From: Ruegeria arenilitoris
GTDB taxonomy: Bacteria; Pseudomonadota; Alphaproteobacteria; Rhodobacterales; Rhodobacteraceae
DNA: 64,000 nucleotides
NCBI RefSeq assembly: GCF_013030985.1
Contig: NZ_WPYP01000007.1
Location: 124,001-188,000, forward strand
Direction of reading: 5' to 3'
The notes under the pieces were generated by a model. That model was not told where the DNA came from. It was given only the letters and a program-made list of their open reading frames with translations, and made no database searches. Shown here piece by piece: positions 8,647 through 16,380 of this stretch; the stretch's first letter is position 1; every line of letters starts with the position of its first letter. The position numbers and the translations under genes were made by a program.

Positions 8647-10581
8647 TCATCCTGCCTTGTTGACCCGCATGTACCATTCAACCAAGCGCCTGACCTGTCG
8701 GCGCGTATACCCGCGACCGATCATGCGATCGATGAACTCGTTATGCTTGGCTTCAGTTTCCTTATCCCTCTTGGCCCCAAAACTGATGACCGGCAGCAGA
8801 TCCTGAATCTGACCGAACATGCGCTTTTCGATAACGCGTCTCAGCTTCTCATATTTGCGCCAGTCGGGGTTACGACCGCGATTGTTGGCCCGCGCGCGCA
8901 GCACGAATTTGACCACTTCGTTCCGGAAATCCTTGGGGTTGGAAATTCCGGCCGGTTTTTCGATCTTTTCAAGTTCCTGTTCCAGAACACTGCGATTGAG
9001 GATCTGGCCGGTATCCGGGTCCTTGAAGTCCTGATCTTCGATCCAGGCGTCAGCAAACGCGATGTATCTGTCGAAAAGGTTCTGGCCAAAGTCGGAATAG
9101 GATTCCAGATAGGCTTTCTGGATCTCGTTACCGATGAATTCCGCGTAGCGTGGCGAAAGGTCGTCCTTCATGAAAGACAGGTACCGGCTTTCAACCTCGT
9201 CGGGGAATTGCTCGCGTTTCACCGCCTGTTCAAGAACATAGAGCAGATGAACCGGATCGGCGCCGACTTCTTCGGTGTCGTGGTTGAAGGTCTCGGACAG
9301 CACCTTGAACGCAAAGCGCGTAGATGTGCCCGTCATCCCTTCGTCCACACCGGCCGCATCCCGGTATTCCTGCACTGACCGCGCCTTGGGATCGGTATCC
9401 TTCAGGGTTTCACCGTCATAGACGCGGAGCTTGGAAAATGTCGGCGAGTTTTCATGTTCTTTCAATCGTGTCAGAACGCTGAACTGGCTCAGGATGGACA
9501 GCGTTTCCGGTGCACATGGGGATTCGCCCAGACTGCTTTCCTCAAGCAACTTTTCGTAAATCCGGGTTTCATCCGAGGCACGTAGGCAATAGGGCACCTT
9601 GACCAGACTGATCCGGTCCAGGAAGGCCTCGTTGTTCTTGTTGTTTTTGAACTGCTGCCATTCTGCTTCGTTCGAATGCGCAGCGATAATACCCTGGAAG
9701 GGGAAGGCACCGATGTTCTCTGTGCCCGCATAAGACCCCTCCTGCGTGGCGGTCAGCAGGGGATGCAACACCTTGATCGGCGCCTTGAACATCTCCACGA
9801 ATTCCATCAACCCCTGCGTGGTGCGGTTCAGAGCACCGGAATAGGAATAAGCGTCCGGGTCGTTCTGGCTGAATTCCTCCAGCTTGCGTATGTCGAGCTT
9901 CCCAACAAGCGAAGAAATGTCCTGGTTGTTTTCATCGCCCGGTTCGGTCTTCGCAACGCAAATCTGGCGCAGTTTCGACGGATAGAGTTTGACCACCGAA
10001 AACCTGGAAATATCGCCATCGAACTCCTGCAGGCGCTTGACGGCCCAAGGCGAAATCAATCCGTTCAACAACCGTTTGGGGATATTGTACTTGTTCTCCA
10101 GCAAATCTCCCATCCGGGCGCGGTCGAAAAGGCCAAGCGGAGATTCAAAGATTGGGCTGACCTGATCACCCGCCGCCAGCGCATAGATCGGCTGCCGCTC
10201 CATCAGGTTTTTGAGGATCTCGGCAAGCGTTGACTTGCCTCCGCCGACCGGCCCCAAAAGATAAAGGATTTGCTTGCGTTCTTCGAGACCCTGGCTGGCA
10301 TGGCGGAAAAAGCCAACGATACGCTCGATGGTTTCCTCGACGCCATATATGTCCTGGAAGGGTTTGTATCGCTTAATTGTTCTATTAAGAAATATGCGAC
10401 TGAGACGAGCATCCTGACTGGTATCAATAAGGTCTGGCTCGCCAATCGCGGCGACCATCCGCTCGGCTGCGGTAGCCCGCATAGTCGGGTCTTCACGACA
10501 TTCCAGCAAATAGTCCTGCAAAGTCATTTCGATGAGCTTTGTCCGCCCATACTCTTCTGCAAACTGCTCGAAAATTTCCAT
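8647..10581 (-). CDS. prkA: PrkA/YeaG serine protein kinase (AAA+)
   Basis: 644 aa, the usual size of PrkA. The N-terminal AAA_PrkA domain contains FFRHASQGLEERKQ, the Walker A GPVGGGKST (about residue 112), the GDQVSPIFESPLGLF segment and FQGIIAAHSNEAEWQ. The C-terminal kinase-like domain includes RDAAGVDEGMTGTSTRFAFK and the closing RRQVRRLVEWYMRV. PrkA acts in starvation and stress responses and, in E. coli, together with YeaH. GAGG lies upstream of the ATG with about 10-nt spacing. It is first of the operon prkA-yeaH-spoVR; its promoter should lie in 10582-10720, an AT-rich stretch with a possible TAGACA -35 box, which I do not assign firmly. Confidence 0.95.
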   Translation of the reverse strand: MEIFEQFAEEYGRTKLIEMTLQDYLLECREDPTMRATAAERMVAAIGEPDLIDTSQDARLSRIFLNRTIKRYKPFQDIYGVEETIERIVGFFRHASQGLEERKQILYLLGPVGGGKSTLAEILKNLMERQPIYALAAGDQVSPIFESPLGLFDRARMGDLLENKYNIPKRLLNGLISPWAVKRLQEFDGDISRFSVVKLYPSKLRQICVAKTEPGDENNQDISSLVGKLDIRKLEEFSQNDPDAYSYSGALNRTTQGLMEFVEMFKAPIKVLHPLLTATQEGSYAGTENIGAFPFQGIIAAHSNEAEWQQFKNNKNNEAFLDRISLVKVPYCLRASDETRIYEKLLEESSLGESPCAPETLSILSQFSVLTRLKEHENSPTFSKLRVYDGETLKDTDPKARSVQEYRDAAGVDEGMTGTSTRFAFKVLSETFNHDTEEVGADPVHLLYVLEQAVKREQFPDEVESRYLSFMKDDLSPRYAEFIGNEIQKAYLESYSDFGQNLFDRYIAFADAWIEDQDFKDPDTGQILNRSVLEQELEKIEKPAGISNPKDFRNEVVKFVLRARANNRGRNPDWRKYEKLRRVIEKRMFGQIQDLLPVISFGAKRDKETEAKHNEFIDRMIGRGYTRRQVRRLVEWYMRVNKAG

Positions 10582-10712
10582 CTTTAAAGTTCCTCTAGAT
10601 TTCGTACTCCTTCGTCTCAGCGCGCTAAGTTCATCCTAGTCTACCACAAAACTGGCTCGTAATTGTCTAATTTCTAATCACAATTTGTTTCCCGTCCGTT
10701 GCTCTATTGAAA

Positions 10713-11075
10713 CTAGTATTCCTTAATGCCTGAAAAACCCGCAACTACGCGCCCTTTTTTGCCGCCTTGGACGTGCCGACATTCCATCTTCGATTTGGGT
10801 TTACCCCGACCGATGGCGAACACTGCCAACGCAGAGAGAAGACCGTGCATATCTGCAAGTGCCTCACTGGCGATTACGGGGAGCAAGATGCCGAAAAAGG
10901 TGTAGACAAACAGGCCAGCTGTTGCTCGCGCCCGGTCGTCTGGAACGCGCACGGAAAACTCAGCGAATGAGGCGAGTTAGGTGAAACCGTAACTCGCAGC
11001 ACGGGTAGTGCAGGTGCCGATCAGAACGAAGGCCAGTAACTTCATCCAACCGCCCATAAAACACGGAAAGGTCGA
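10713..11075 (-). pseudogene. Decayed integral membrane protein (permease remnant)
   Basis: The minus strand reads membrane-protein-like sequence from about 11075: FMGGWMKLLAFVLIGTCTT, then AASYGFT, a TAA stop, and without frame change LASFAEFSVRVPDDRARATAGL followed by LFVYTFFGILLPVIASEALA and a further hydrophobic run. It then degenerates into a basic, non-membrane tail ending at 10713. No complete start or second half is left. It follows the aminotransferase-RidA pair on the same strand, so it may be a lost transporter of that operon. The family is not identified; the style suggests a multi-pass permease. The remainder of 10582-11172 shows nothing else recognisable. Confidence 0.4.
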
Positions 11076-11172
11076 GGATTTTCACCATCGCCCCAGTGTT
11101 TCCCGCGGCATCGCTGCATCCCCGAACAGGCGCACGGGGTACATTCGGCACGGACATGACAGACCGTGAGCG

Positions 11173-11592
11173 TCAGATCGCAGCGACCAATTGGACCTCG
11201 ACAGGCGCATTTCCCGGAAGCGTGGCGACTCCAATCGCGGCACGCGCCCCGACCCCATCAGCGCCAAGCACCTCTTGCAAGTGCAATGACGCAAAATCGG
11301 CCAGTTTGGCGTGCGCGGTGAAGCCGGTTTCTGCGGCGATGAACACCGTCAGGCTCACGATGCAACCGAGTTTCTCTCCCTCTCTCAACTGGCTTCTCAC
11401 CGCAGCCAGCGCATTCTCGCACGCCAGAACGACCGCCTCTCGGTAGTCCTCAAGCACCGCATCCGCGCGCACAGGGCCGGTGGCCATCAGCTTGCCATTC
11501 ACCCGTGGTGTCATGCCGGAGCTGTAGATTGTCGCCCCATGACGCTTTGCCGGAATATAGTGCCCCTGAGGTATGGGGAGAGCCTGTGTCAT
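11173..11592 (-). CDS. RidA/YjgF-family enamine/imine deaminase
   Basis: 139 aa, typical RidA length. Conserved features are the GATIYSSGMTPRVNGKLMATG start (usually xIYxSGQxP), the ENALAAVRSQLREGEKLGCIVSLTVFIA central helix-strand, and the closing GVGARAAIGVATLPGNAPVEVQLVAAI, which holds the family's conserved R and PxxxxVExxxxA pattern. RidA proteins hydrolyse reactive 2-aminoacrylate-type enamines released by PLP enzymes. Its ATG overlaps the aminotransferase stop (ATGA), so the two are translationally coupled and RidA probably clears an intermediate of that enzyme. Confidence 0.9.
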   Translation of the reverse strand: MTQALPIPQGHYIPAKRHGATIYSSGMTPRVNGKLMATGPVRADAVLEDYREAVVLACENALAAVRSQLREGEKLGCIVSLTVFIAAETGFTAHAKLADFASLHLQEVLGADGVGARAAIGVATLPGNAPVEVQLVAAI

Positions 11593-12806
11593 GCGCGGTA
11601 TCTTTCGATCAAGGTCGCCATACGCTCAAGCGCTTCCACCGAAGCCTCGTGATCCTGCGAGAAGTTGAACCGTACGCTGTCCGCAGTGTGCGGGCTGAAC
11701 TCGGTTCCCGGCGTTACTGTAACACCGGCCTGAAGGCGCAGAATCTTGACAAAATCCGCGCTATCGACCGAAAGCCTCGGCAAGCGGGGGAACAGGTAGC
11801 TTCCGGCCCGTGGCGTCCGCGCGAAGACACCGTCAACGCCGCGCAGGATTTCGAGAAGGTCGTCGCGGATTGCCTGATGGCGGCGGATGCGTTCGTCCAT
11901 CCACCCCTCCGGCTCGTCAAACCAGCCGCGCAATACGGATTGGGAATACCCAGCGGCCCGCAGGCTAACGATGGCCTGAAGTTTCTCCATTCTCGCAATT
12001 ATTTTTGTCGAGCCGAACGCAACCCCCAAACGGAACCCCGACAAGGATTCGGTCTTGGACGGTCCCATGATCGTCAGCACGTTTTCAGGGTTCGGGCAGG
12101 ACGCGCGCAAATGGGTGTATTCCACACCACTGTACCGTAGACGGGAGTATAGCTGATCCACGATCACAAACCCACCGAAGCGATCGGCCAGATCGGCAAT
12201 CTGTCGGATTTCCTCGGCGGAGTAGATTACACCAGCAGGGTTGTTGGGGTTGGAGAAGAGGAAGAGTTTCACGCCAGCCTTGAACGCGTCCTCAAGCTCT
12301 CCAAGATCCAGCCCGGCCTCGTCGCCGGAAGCCTCGGTGTAGTTTATCTGCACAGGAACAATCTCGCCTTCAAAGAACTCCACCAGTTTCCGGTTTGCGA
12401 AGTAATCCGGCTGAACGATCGCAACCTTTTCACCACGTGTCACTGTCGACGCAATCGCGAGGAACAGTGCGCCTTGGGTACCGGGTGTGATGATCAGCCC
12501 ATCCGCTGCATTGACCGGTGCTCCGGTGAAATCTGCCAGACGCGGCGCGAGCAATTCCCGAATGCCAATGTCGCCACGATATTCGGTATAGGCCTGAGCG
12601 CCGCCGGCTTTGTAACCCGCCTCAAACAGCTCGAAAGCGCCGGGAGTCGGCTCGTGCGCGTCCACATCACCATGTGAAAAATCGATCGGCCGCCCTTCAA
12701 GGACGTCCCCGAGCATCACTTCTTCAATTCCGGCAGCGGTTTGGCGAACCTCCTGCCCCGGTGCGTTATCGGTCCCCAGCTTGTGGAACTTGCCTTCGAT
12801 AGACAT
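11589..12806 (-). CDS. PLP-dependent aminotransferase, class I/II
   Basis: 405 aa from ATG 12806, chosen because AGGAG lies 6 nt upstream; a longer frame adds only 12 residues without a better site. Fold-type I features are visible: the TPGTQGALFLAIAST cofactor-binding region, the LFLFSNPNNPAGVIYSAEE segment, VIVDQLYSRLRYSG (Asp and Tyr contacting PLP), the lysine motif MGPSKTESLSGFRLG, and the C-terminal VRFNFSQDH in place of the usual RxxF/S. It forms an operon with the downstream RidA gene and is divergent from a LysR gene 126 bp away. Substrate is unknown; the closest general class is aspartate/aromatic-type aminotransferases. Confidence 0.88.
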   Translation of the reverse strand: MSIEGKFHKLGTDNAPGQEVRQTAAGIEEVMLGDVLEGRPIDFSHGDVDAHEPTPGAFELFEAGYKAGGAQAYTEYRGDIGIRELLAPRLADFTGAPVNAADGLIITPGTQGALFLAIASTVTRGEKVAIVQPDYFANRKLVEFFEGEIVPVQINYTEASGDEAGLDLGELEDAFKAGVKLFLFSNPNNPAGVIYSAEEIRQIADLADRFGGFVIVDQLYSRLRYSGVEYTHLRASCPNPENVLTIMGPSKTESLSGFRLGVAFGSTKIIARMEKLQAIVSLRAAGYSQSVLRGWFDEPEGWMDERIRRHQAIRDDLLEILRGVDGVFARTPRAGSYLFPRLPRLSVDSADFVKILRLQAGVTVTPGTEFSPHTADSVRFNFSQDHEASVEALERMATLIERYRA

Positions 12807-12913
12807 CGCATACTCCTGAAAGCGGATTGGCACGAAGCCCATCCGCCTCGCGTATCGGGCCCATATCTACGCTTCGAATAAGCTCAGAAAAAGTTTGCTA
12901 CATGTATCTTCAA

Positions 12914-12932
12914 AAGATAGAAAATCTATCTT
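12914..12932. promoter_or_regulatory. Perfect palindrome abutting LysR start codon
   Basis: AAGATAGA-AAA-TCTATCTT is a perfect 8-3-8 inverted repeat ending at the base before the LysR ATG (12933). A second overlapping palindrome, TATCTT-CAA-AAGATA, precedes it. It lies in the divergent region between the LysR and aminotransferase genes, so autoregulatory binding is likely. Because it replaces the Shine-Dalgarno region it could also fold in mRNA. Confidence 0.5.
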
Positions 12933-13811
12933 ATGGATACGCGTTTCCTGGAGTCCTTCGTTGCAATTGCCGAATGCGGGTCGATTGCCGAGGCCGCCCG
13001 CCGCTTCAATCTAACCCCCGCCGCGATGTCCCAAAGGCTCCGCGCGCTGGAAACGGAACTGGGCCACAAGCTGATACGGCGCGCTGGCCGGACCGTGCGC
13101 CCGACCGCTTCTGGACTGGCCGTTTTGCGCCACGCGCCTTTGGTGCTCGGAAGCATTGAAGATCTGCGCTCAATCGCAGCCGACGGAGAACCGGCAGGAC
13201 GTTTGCGGATCGGGGCAACGGCCACCGTTTTGTCAGGGATACTGCCTGATGCCGTCGCCCGTCTGGGCGCCTCCTATCCGAACATCGAGCTCTTCCTGCA
13301 ACCGGGGTCATCCGCAGCCCTATACCAGGGCGTGCTTGACGGCGATTTGGATGCCGCTGTCATTGTGCGCCCGCATTTCGCGATTCCAAAATCTCTGAAC
13401 TGGCTGACAATCAGGGAGGAGTTCATGCTGCTGATTGCGGCGCATGGAATCGACATCACCGATCCGAACGCCGCCATCATGTCACATCCGTTTATCCGCT
13501 ATGACCGCAATCAATGGGGCGGCCAGATCGTCGAGCGCTATCTCCAGCGGCACCATTTGGAGGTACAAAAATGGCTCGAACTCGACGCGCTGGATGCCAT
13601 CGCCTCGATGGTCAACAAGGGGCTCGGCGTGGCGATCGTACCGGATTGGGCACCGCCATGGCCTGAAGGGTTAACGCTTCAAAGGCACAAGCTGGCCGAT
13701 TGCGAAATTCGCGAGACCGGGGTTCTTTGGTCATCCTCCAGCACCCGAAGTGCGGCGATCAACGCTTTCGTCAGCATCTGCTCCGCTTCAAGAGATGGCG
13801 ATTCAGGGTAA
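12933..13811 (+). CDS. LysR-family transcriptional regulator
   Basis: 292 aa. The winged HTH reads MDTRFLESFVAIAECGSIAEAARRFNLTPAAMSQRLRALE, then LGHKLIRRAGRTVRPTASG; the start is fixed because homologues begin exactly at MDxRxLxxF. The effector domain includes GRLRIGATATVLSGILPDAV and MVNKGLGVAIVPDW. It is divergent from the aminotransferase-ridA operon, its probable target. There is no Shine-Dalgarno, since a perfect palindrome occupies the 19 nt before the ATG; a leaderless transcript or repression at this site would fit. Confidence 0.88.
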   Translation: MDTRFLESFVAIAECGSIAEAARRFNLTPAAMSQRLRALETELGHKLIRRAGRTVRPTASGLAVLRHAPLVLGSIEDLRSIAADGEPAGRLRIGATATVLSGILPDAVARLGASYPNIELFLQPGSSAALYQGVLDGDLDAAVIVRPHFAIPKSLNWLTIREEFMLLIAAHGIDITDPNAAIMSHPFIRYDRNQWGGQIVERYLQRHHLEVQKWLELDALDAIASMVNKGLGVAIVPDWAPPWPEGLTLQRHKLADCEIRETGVLWSSSSTRSAAINAFVSICSASRDGDSG

Positions 13812-14027
13812 ACCTAGAAAACGCTCGTGGTGTCTTGGCAGAGAGCGCCCCGGAAACCGTCATCCCGATGGGCCAAAGACCGGTCATGCACTAACAATCC
13901 AATCGGAACACTCAAGTGGGGCTGATCAGGTGGGAGCCGCACACCGAACTTTGCAAAGTTTGCTTACTACGCGTTGCTGCCATTTGTAGGGCTTGGTACC
14001 TCTCCGACGGATCCACAAACGAAGTAT
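13812..14027. other. Intergenic, possible IS debris
   Basis: Between the LysR stop and the convergent response regulator stop. The stretch around 13880-13940 (containing CAAGTGGGGCTGATCAGGTG) resembles terminal DNA of insertion elements, but I could not identify a family. No gene is supported. Confidence 0.25.
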
Positions 14028-14699
14028 TCAGCTCATACGATACCCAACATTTCTGAGTGTCACGATCCGCTGACCTTCTGCACCAATTTTACGTCTGAGG
14101 CGCCCGACATATACATCGACAACATTGGTCAATGGATCTTCATTCATACCCCAAACCGAATTCAAAATCCGCTCTCTGGATAATACGCGCCCAACATTGG
14201 TTAAAAACAAAAGGAGAAGATCGCGCTCTTTTTTTGACAGCTGGATTTCTTGACCATCAACAGCAACCTGAAGGGATTGCCTGTCAAATGTAAGTGCTCC
14301 GCATGTAATCACAGTGTTGCTGAGGTCATTTGCATAGCTGTTGGCGCGGCGGTGCAACGCTTCTATCCGAGCGATGAGTTCGTCGAAATCAAAGGGTTTA
14401 GGAAGATAGTCGTCTGCACCAATCTTCAACCCTTCTACCCGTTCCTCAGAACTATCCAAGGCGGTCAACATCAGGATAGGGATTTTTGACTTTCGGGCAC
14501 GTAGCTTGCGACAAACATCTTGTCCCTGAATTCCCGGTAACATCAGATCCAACAAGATAATATCATAATTGCCGGAGGCTACGTGCTCCAAGGCATCTTC
14601 CCCGCTTGGTGCATGATCTACGGACCAACCTTCAGCAGACAATCCGCGGCGTATGAAGTCAGCTACGCGGGTTTCGTCCTCGACAAGTAGAATATTCAT
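14028..14699 (-). CDS. OmpR-family response regulator
   Basis: 223 aa. Receiver domain: VEDE acidic pocket (residues 7-9), phosphoacceptor D51 in DIILLDLMLPG, the conserved T in MLTALDS and K in YLPKPFDF. The C-terminal winged helix includes LSKKERDLLLLFLTNVGRVLSRERILNSVWG and VDVYVGRLRRKIG, the typical OmpR/PhoB recognition region. It lies 97 nt downstream of the histidine kinase gene on the same strand, so they form a cognate pair. OmpR-type regulators bind direct repeats with 10-11 bp period; two such repeats occur upstream of the P-loop and EF-hand genes in this locus and are good candidate targets. Confidence 0.95.
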   Translation of the reverse strand: MNILLVEDETRVADFIRRGLSAEGWSVDHAPSGEDALEHVASGNYDIILLDLMLPGIQGQDVCRKLRARKSKIPILMLTALDSSEERVEGLKIGADDYLPKPFDFDELIARIEALHRRANSYANDLSNTVITCGALTFDRQSLQVAVDGQEIQLSKKERDLLLLFLTNVGRVLSRERILNSVWGMNEDPLTNVVDVYVGRLRRKIGAEGQRIVTLRNVGYRMS

Positions 14700-14795
14700 A
14701 GTGTGCCTCAGTTTTCTTTCTGTCTGAAACCATGTATTTGCAAAGCTGCGTAAGGTATTACCGGCATTGCAATTTGTTTCTGAAGCAGACAGGCA

Positions 14796-16379
14796 TTAGC
14801 CCGTTTCTCGTTGAACATCGGATTGTACAATTTTCATTCGGGGTGCTTTTGGCAACGTTATGATGATTTGCAGCCCGCCCTCCACGCGATCTTGAAGGTC
14901 AACAGTCCCTCCATGGGCTTCGACAATCGACTTAACGACCGGAAGCCCGAGACCGCTTCCCTCGATACCCTGCCCCGAGGCGTTTGAGCCCCGAAAGAAC
15001 CGATCGAATGCCTGGGACTTTTCCGCTGCACTAAGTCCGGGACCGTCGTCTTCGATTGTAATCGAGCAAGACGCGAGCCCTTCTTCCAATGTTGCGCTGA
15101 TTGTTGGGCCTCCGTATCGTCGTGCATTTTGCAGCAACGCGAGTACTGACTGGCGAAGCCGAACCTCATCGACCGAAGCCATCACCATACCTTCCGGGCT
15201 TTCGACCTGAACCGGATCAGGAAACATCGCCACGGCATCCCGCACCACCTTTCGTAGGTCCGTTTCCTTGCGATCCAGCCTAAGTTGACCCGCCTCGAAC
15301 CGAGCGACCGTTAGCATGTCATCAACGATTTGATTGGTGTGCTTTGCGGAATCGCGAATACGGGCGAGCGAGTCGGAAGTATCCTCTGACAGCGTGTCTG
15401 ATGTCCTTAAAGTAACGTCGGCCTCTCCAAGGATAATTGCCAGTGGTGTCCGCAACTCATGACTAATATCGGCCATCAATCGTTTGCGGTTCTCTTCGCC
15501 CATCTCAAGCTTGTCGATTAGTTGTTGAAGCTCGAATGTTCTAGCTGCAACCGTATCTTCAAGTTGCCTTTTTTGCTCGGCGCGACTTGCTTCGCGGGCG
15601 GCCAAACCTTCCGCCATGCTATTCAGAACAGTGCCTAATTCTCTGAATTCACGGCTACCACCAAGATCTACGGGCTTCGAATAGTCGGCCCTGCGCAGGC
15701 GCCCAACGCCGTCAGCAAGCAACGTAAGTGGTTTTCTGATTTGGCGGTTGAACGACACAACGGCCACCAGTAACACGCCTATGGCGGCAAGAACGATCAC
15801 GTAAACCAATCGCTCATTCCATTTTCGAAAGGTTGCTGCTTCGGCCAAAACTTCTTCAACCTCCTCCACTTCTTCATCTAGCGCAGCCTGAATTTTTTGA
15901 TCAAGTTCATCGTCAATATCCCCGTCCAGCAAAGCGGCCAGGCGCTCGATCCGCACAAATGTCTCAATCGGGCTACCTACCTCTGAAAGGTTTGCGATAG
16001 CTGCGTTGACGGCTTCTATATCGTCTTCGATCTCATCAAGAAGCTCCAGTTCCTCGAACTCCTCTTCGCCCACCATCTGGATTTCCCGGGCAATGGTTTT
16101 TCGGATGGCATCCAAAGTCCGGGCGATTTTCTCCTGCAGCTCTACTTCGCTTACCCCATCATCCCGATCGCCAATTAGAAGAGCGTCACCGTGTTGCTTG
16201 AACAGGCGGTACAGATCCGCCTCAAGCCTCAGATGCAGGCCGTATGACTCTTGAGCCAGTGAAATCCGGGCATCCCACCATCGGGTTTTTTCAAGGCTGT
16301 ACAGGGTAAGGCCCGCAAGCCCACCCAAAAAGCCGACCAGAACAACGGCATAGATTCCAAACAGAGTAGACGAACGCAT
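14796..16379 (-). CDS. Sensor histidine kinase with acidic periplasmic domain
   Basis: 527 aa. Membrane helices at residues about 7-29 and 191-210 enclose a 160-residue periplasmic domain predicted as long helices. Within residues 104-182 about 29 of 79 residues are Asp or Glu, in runs such as GEEEFEELELLDEIEDD and DEEVEEVEEVLAEA. A HAMP region follows (RKPLTLLADGVGRL), then HisKA with H307 in MADISHELRTP, the N box LLQNARRYGG, G1 EDDGPGLS and G2 GSGLGLPVVKSIVEAHGG. The start is one nucleotide after the stop of the ABC-like gene (TGA-T-ATG), so translation is coupled. The acidic sensor and the EF-hand gene upstream suggest that it senses a divalent or other cation, which is inference. Confidence 0.92.
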   Translation of the reverse strand: MRSSTLFGIYAVVLVGFLGGLAGLTLYSLEKTRWWDARISLAQESYGLHLRLEADLYRLFKQHGDALLIGDRDDGVSEVELQEKIARTLDAIRKTIAREIQMVGEEEFEELELLDEIEDDIEAVNAAIANLSEVGSPIETFVRIERLAALLDGDIDDELDQKIQAALDEEVEEVEEVLAEAATFRKWNERLVYVIVLAAIGVLLVAVVSFNRQIRKPLTLLADGVGRLRRADYSKPVDLGGSREFRELGTVLNSMAEGLAAREASRAEQKRQLEDTVAARTFELQQLIDKLEMGEENRKRLMADISHELRTPLAIILGEADVTLRTSDTLSEDTSDSLARIRDSAKHTNQIVDDMLTVARFEAGQLRLDRKETDLRKVVRDAVAMFPDPVQVESPEGMVMASVDEVRLRQSVLALLQNARRYGGPTISATLEEGLASCSITIEDDGPGLSAAEKSQAFDRFFRGSNASGQGIEGSGLGLPVVKSIVEAHGGTVDLQDRVEGGLQIIITLPKAPRMKIVQSDVQRETG

Positions 16380-16380
16380 A

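Noticed and set aside
8623..9378. 251-codon plus-strand frame
   Set aside because: Antisense to prkA; composition mirrors the real gene and no family is recognised.
13880..13940. IS3-like terminal sequence
   Set aside because: The stretch looks like IS end DNA, but I could not match it to a family or find a partner end.
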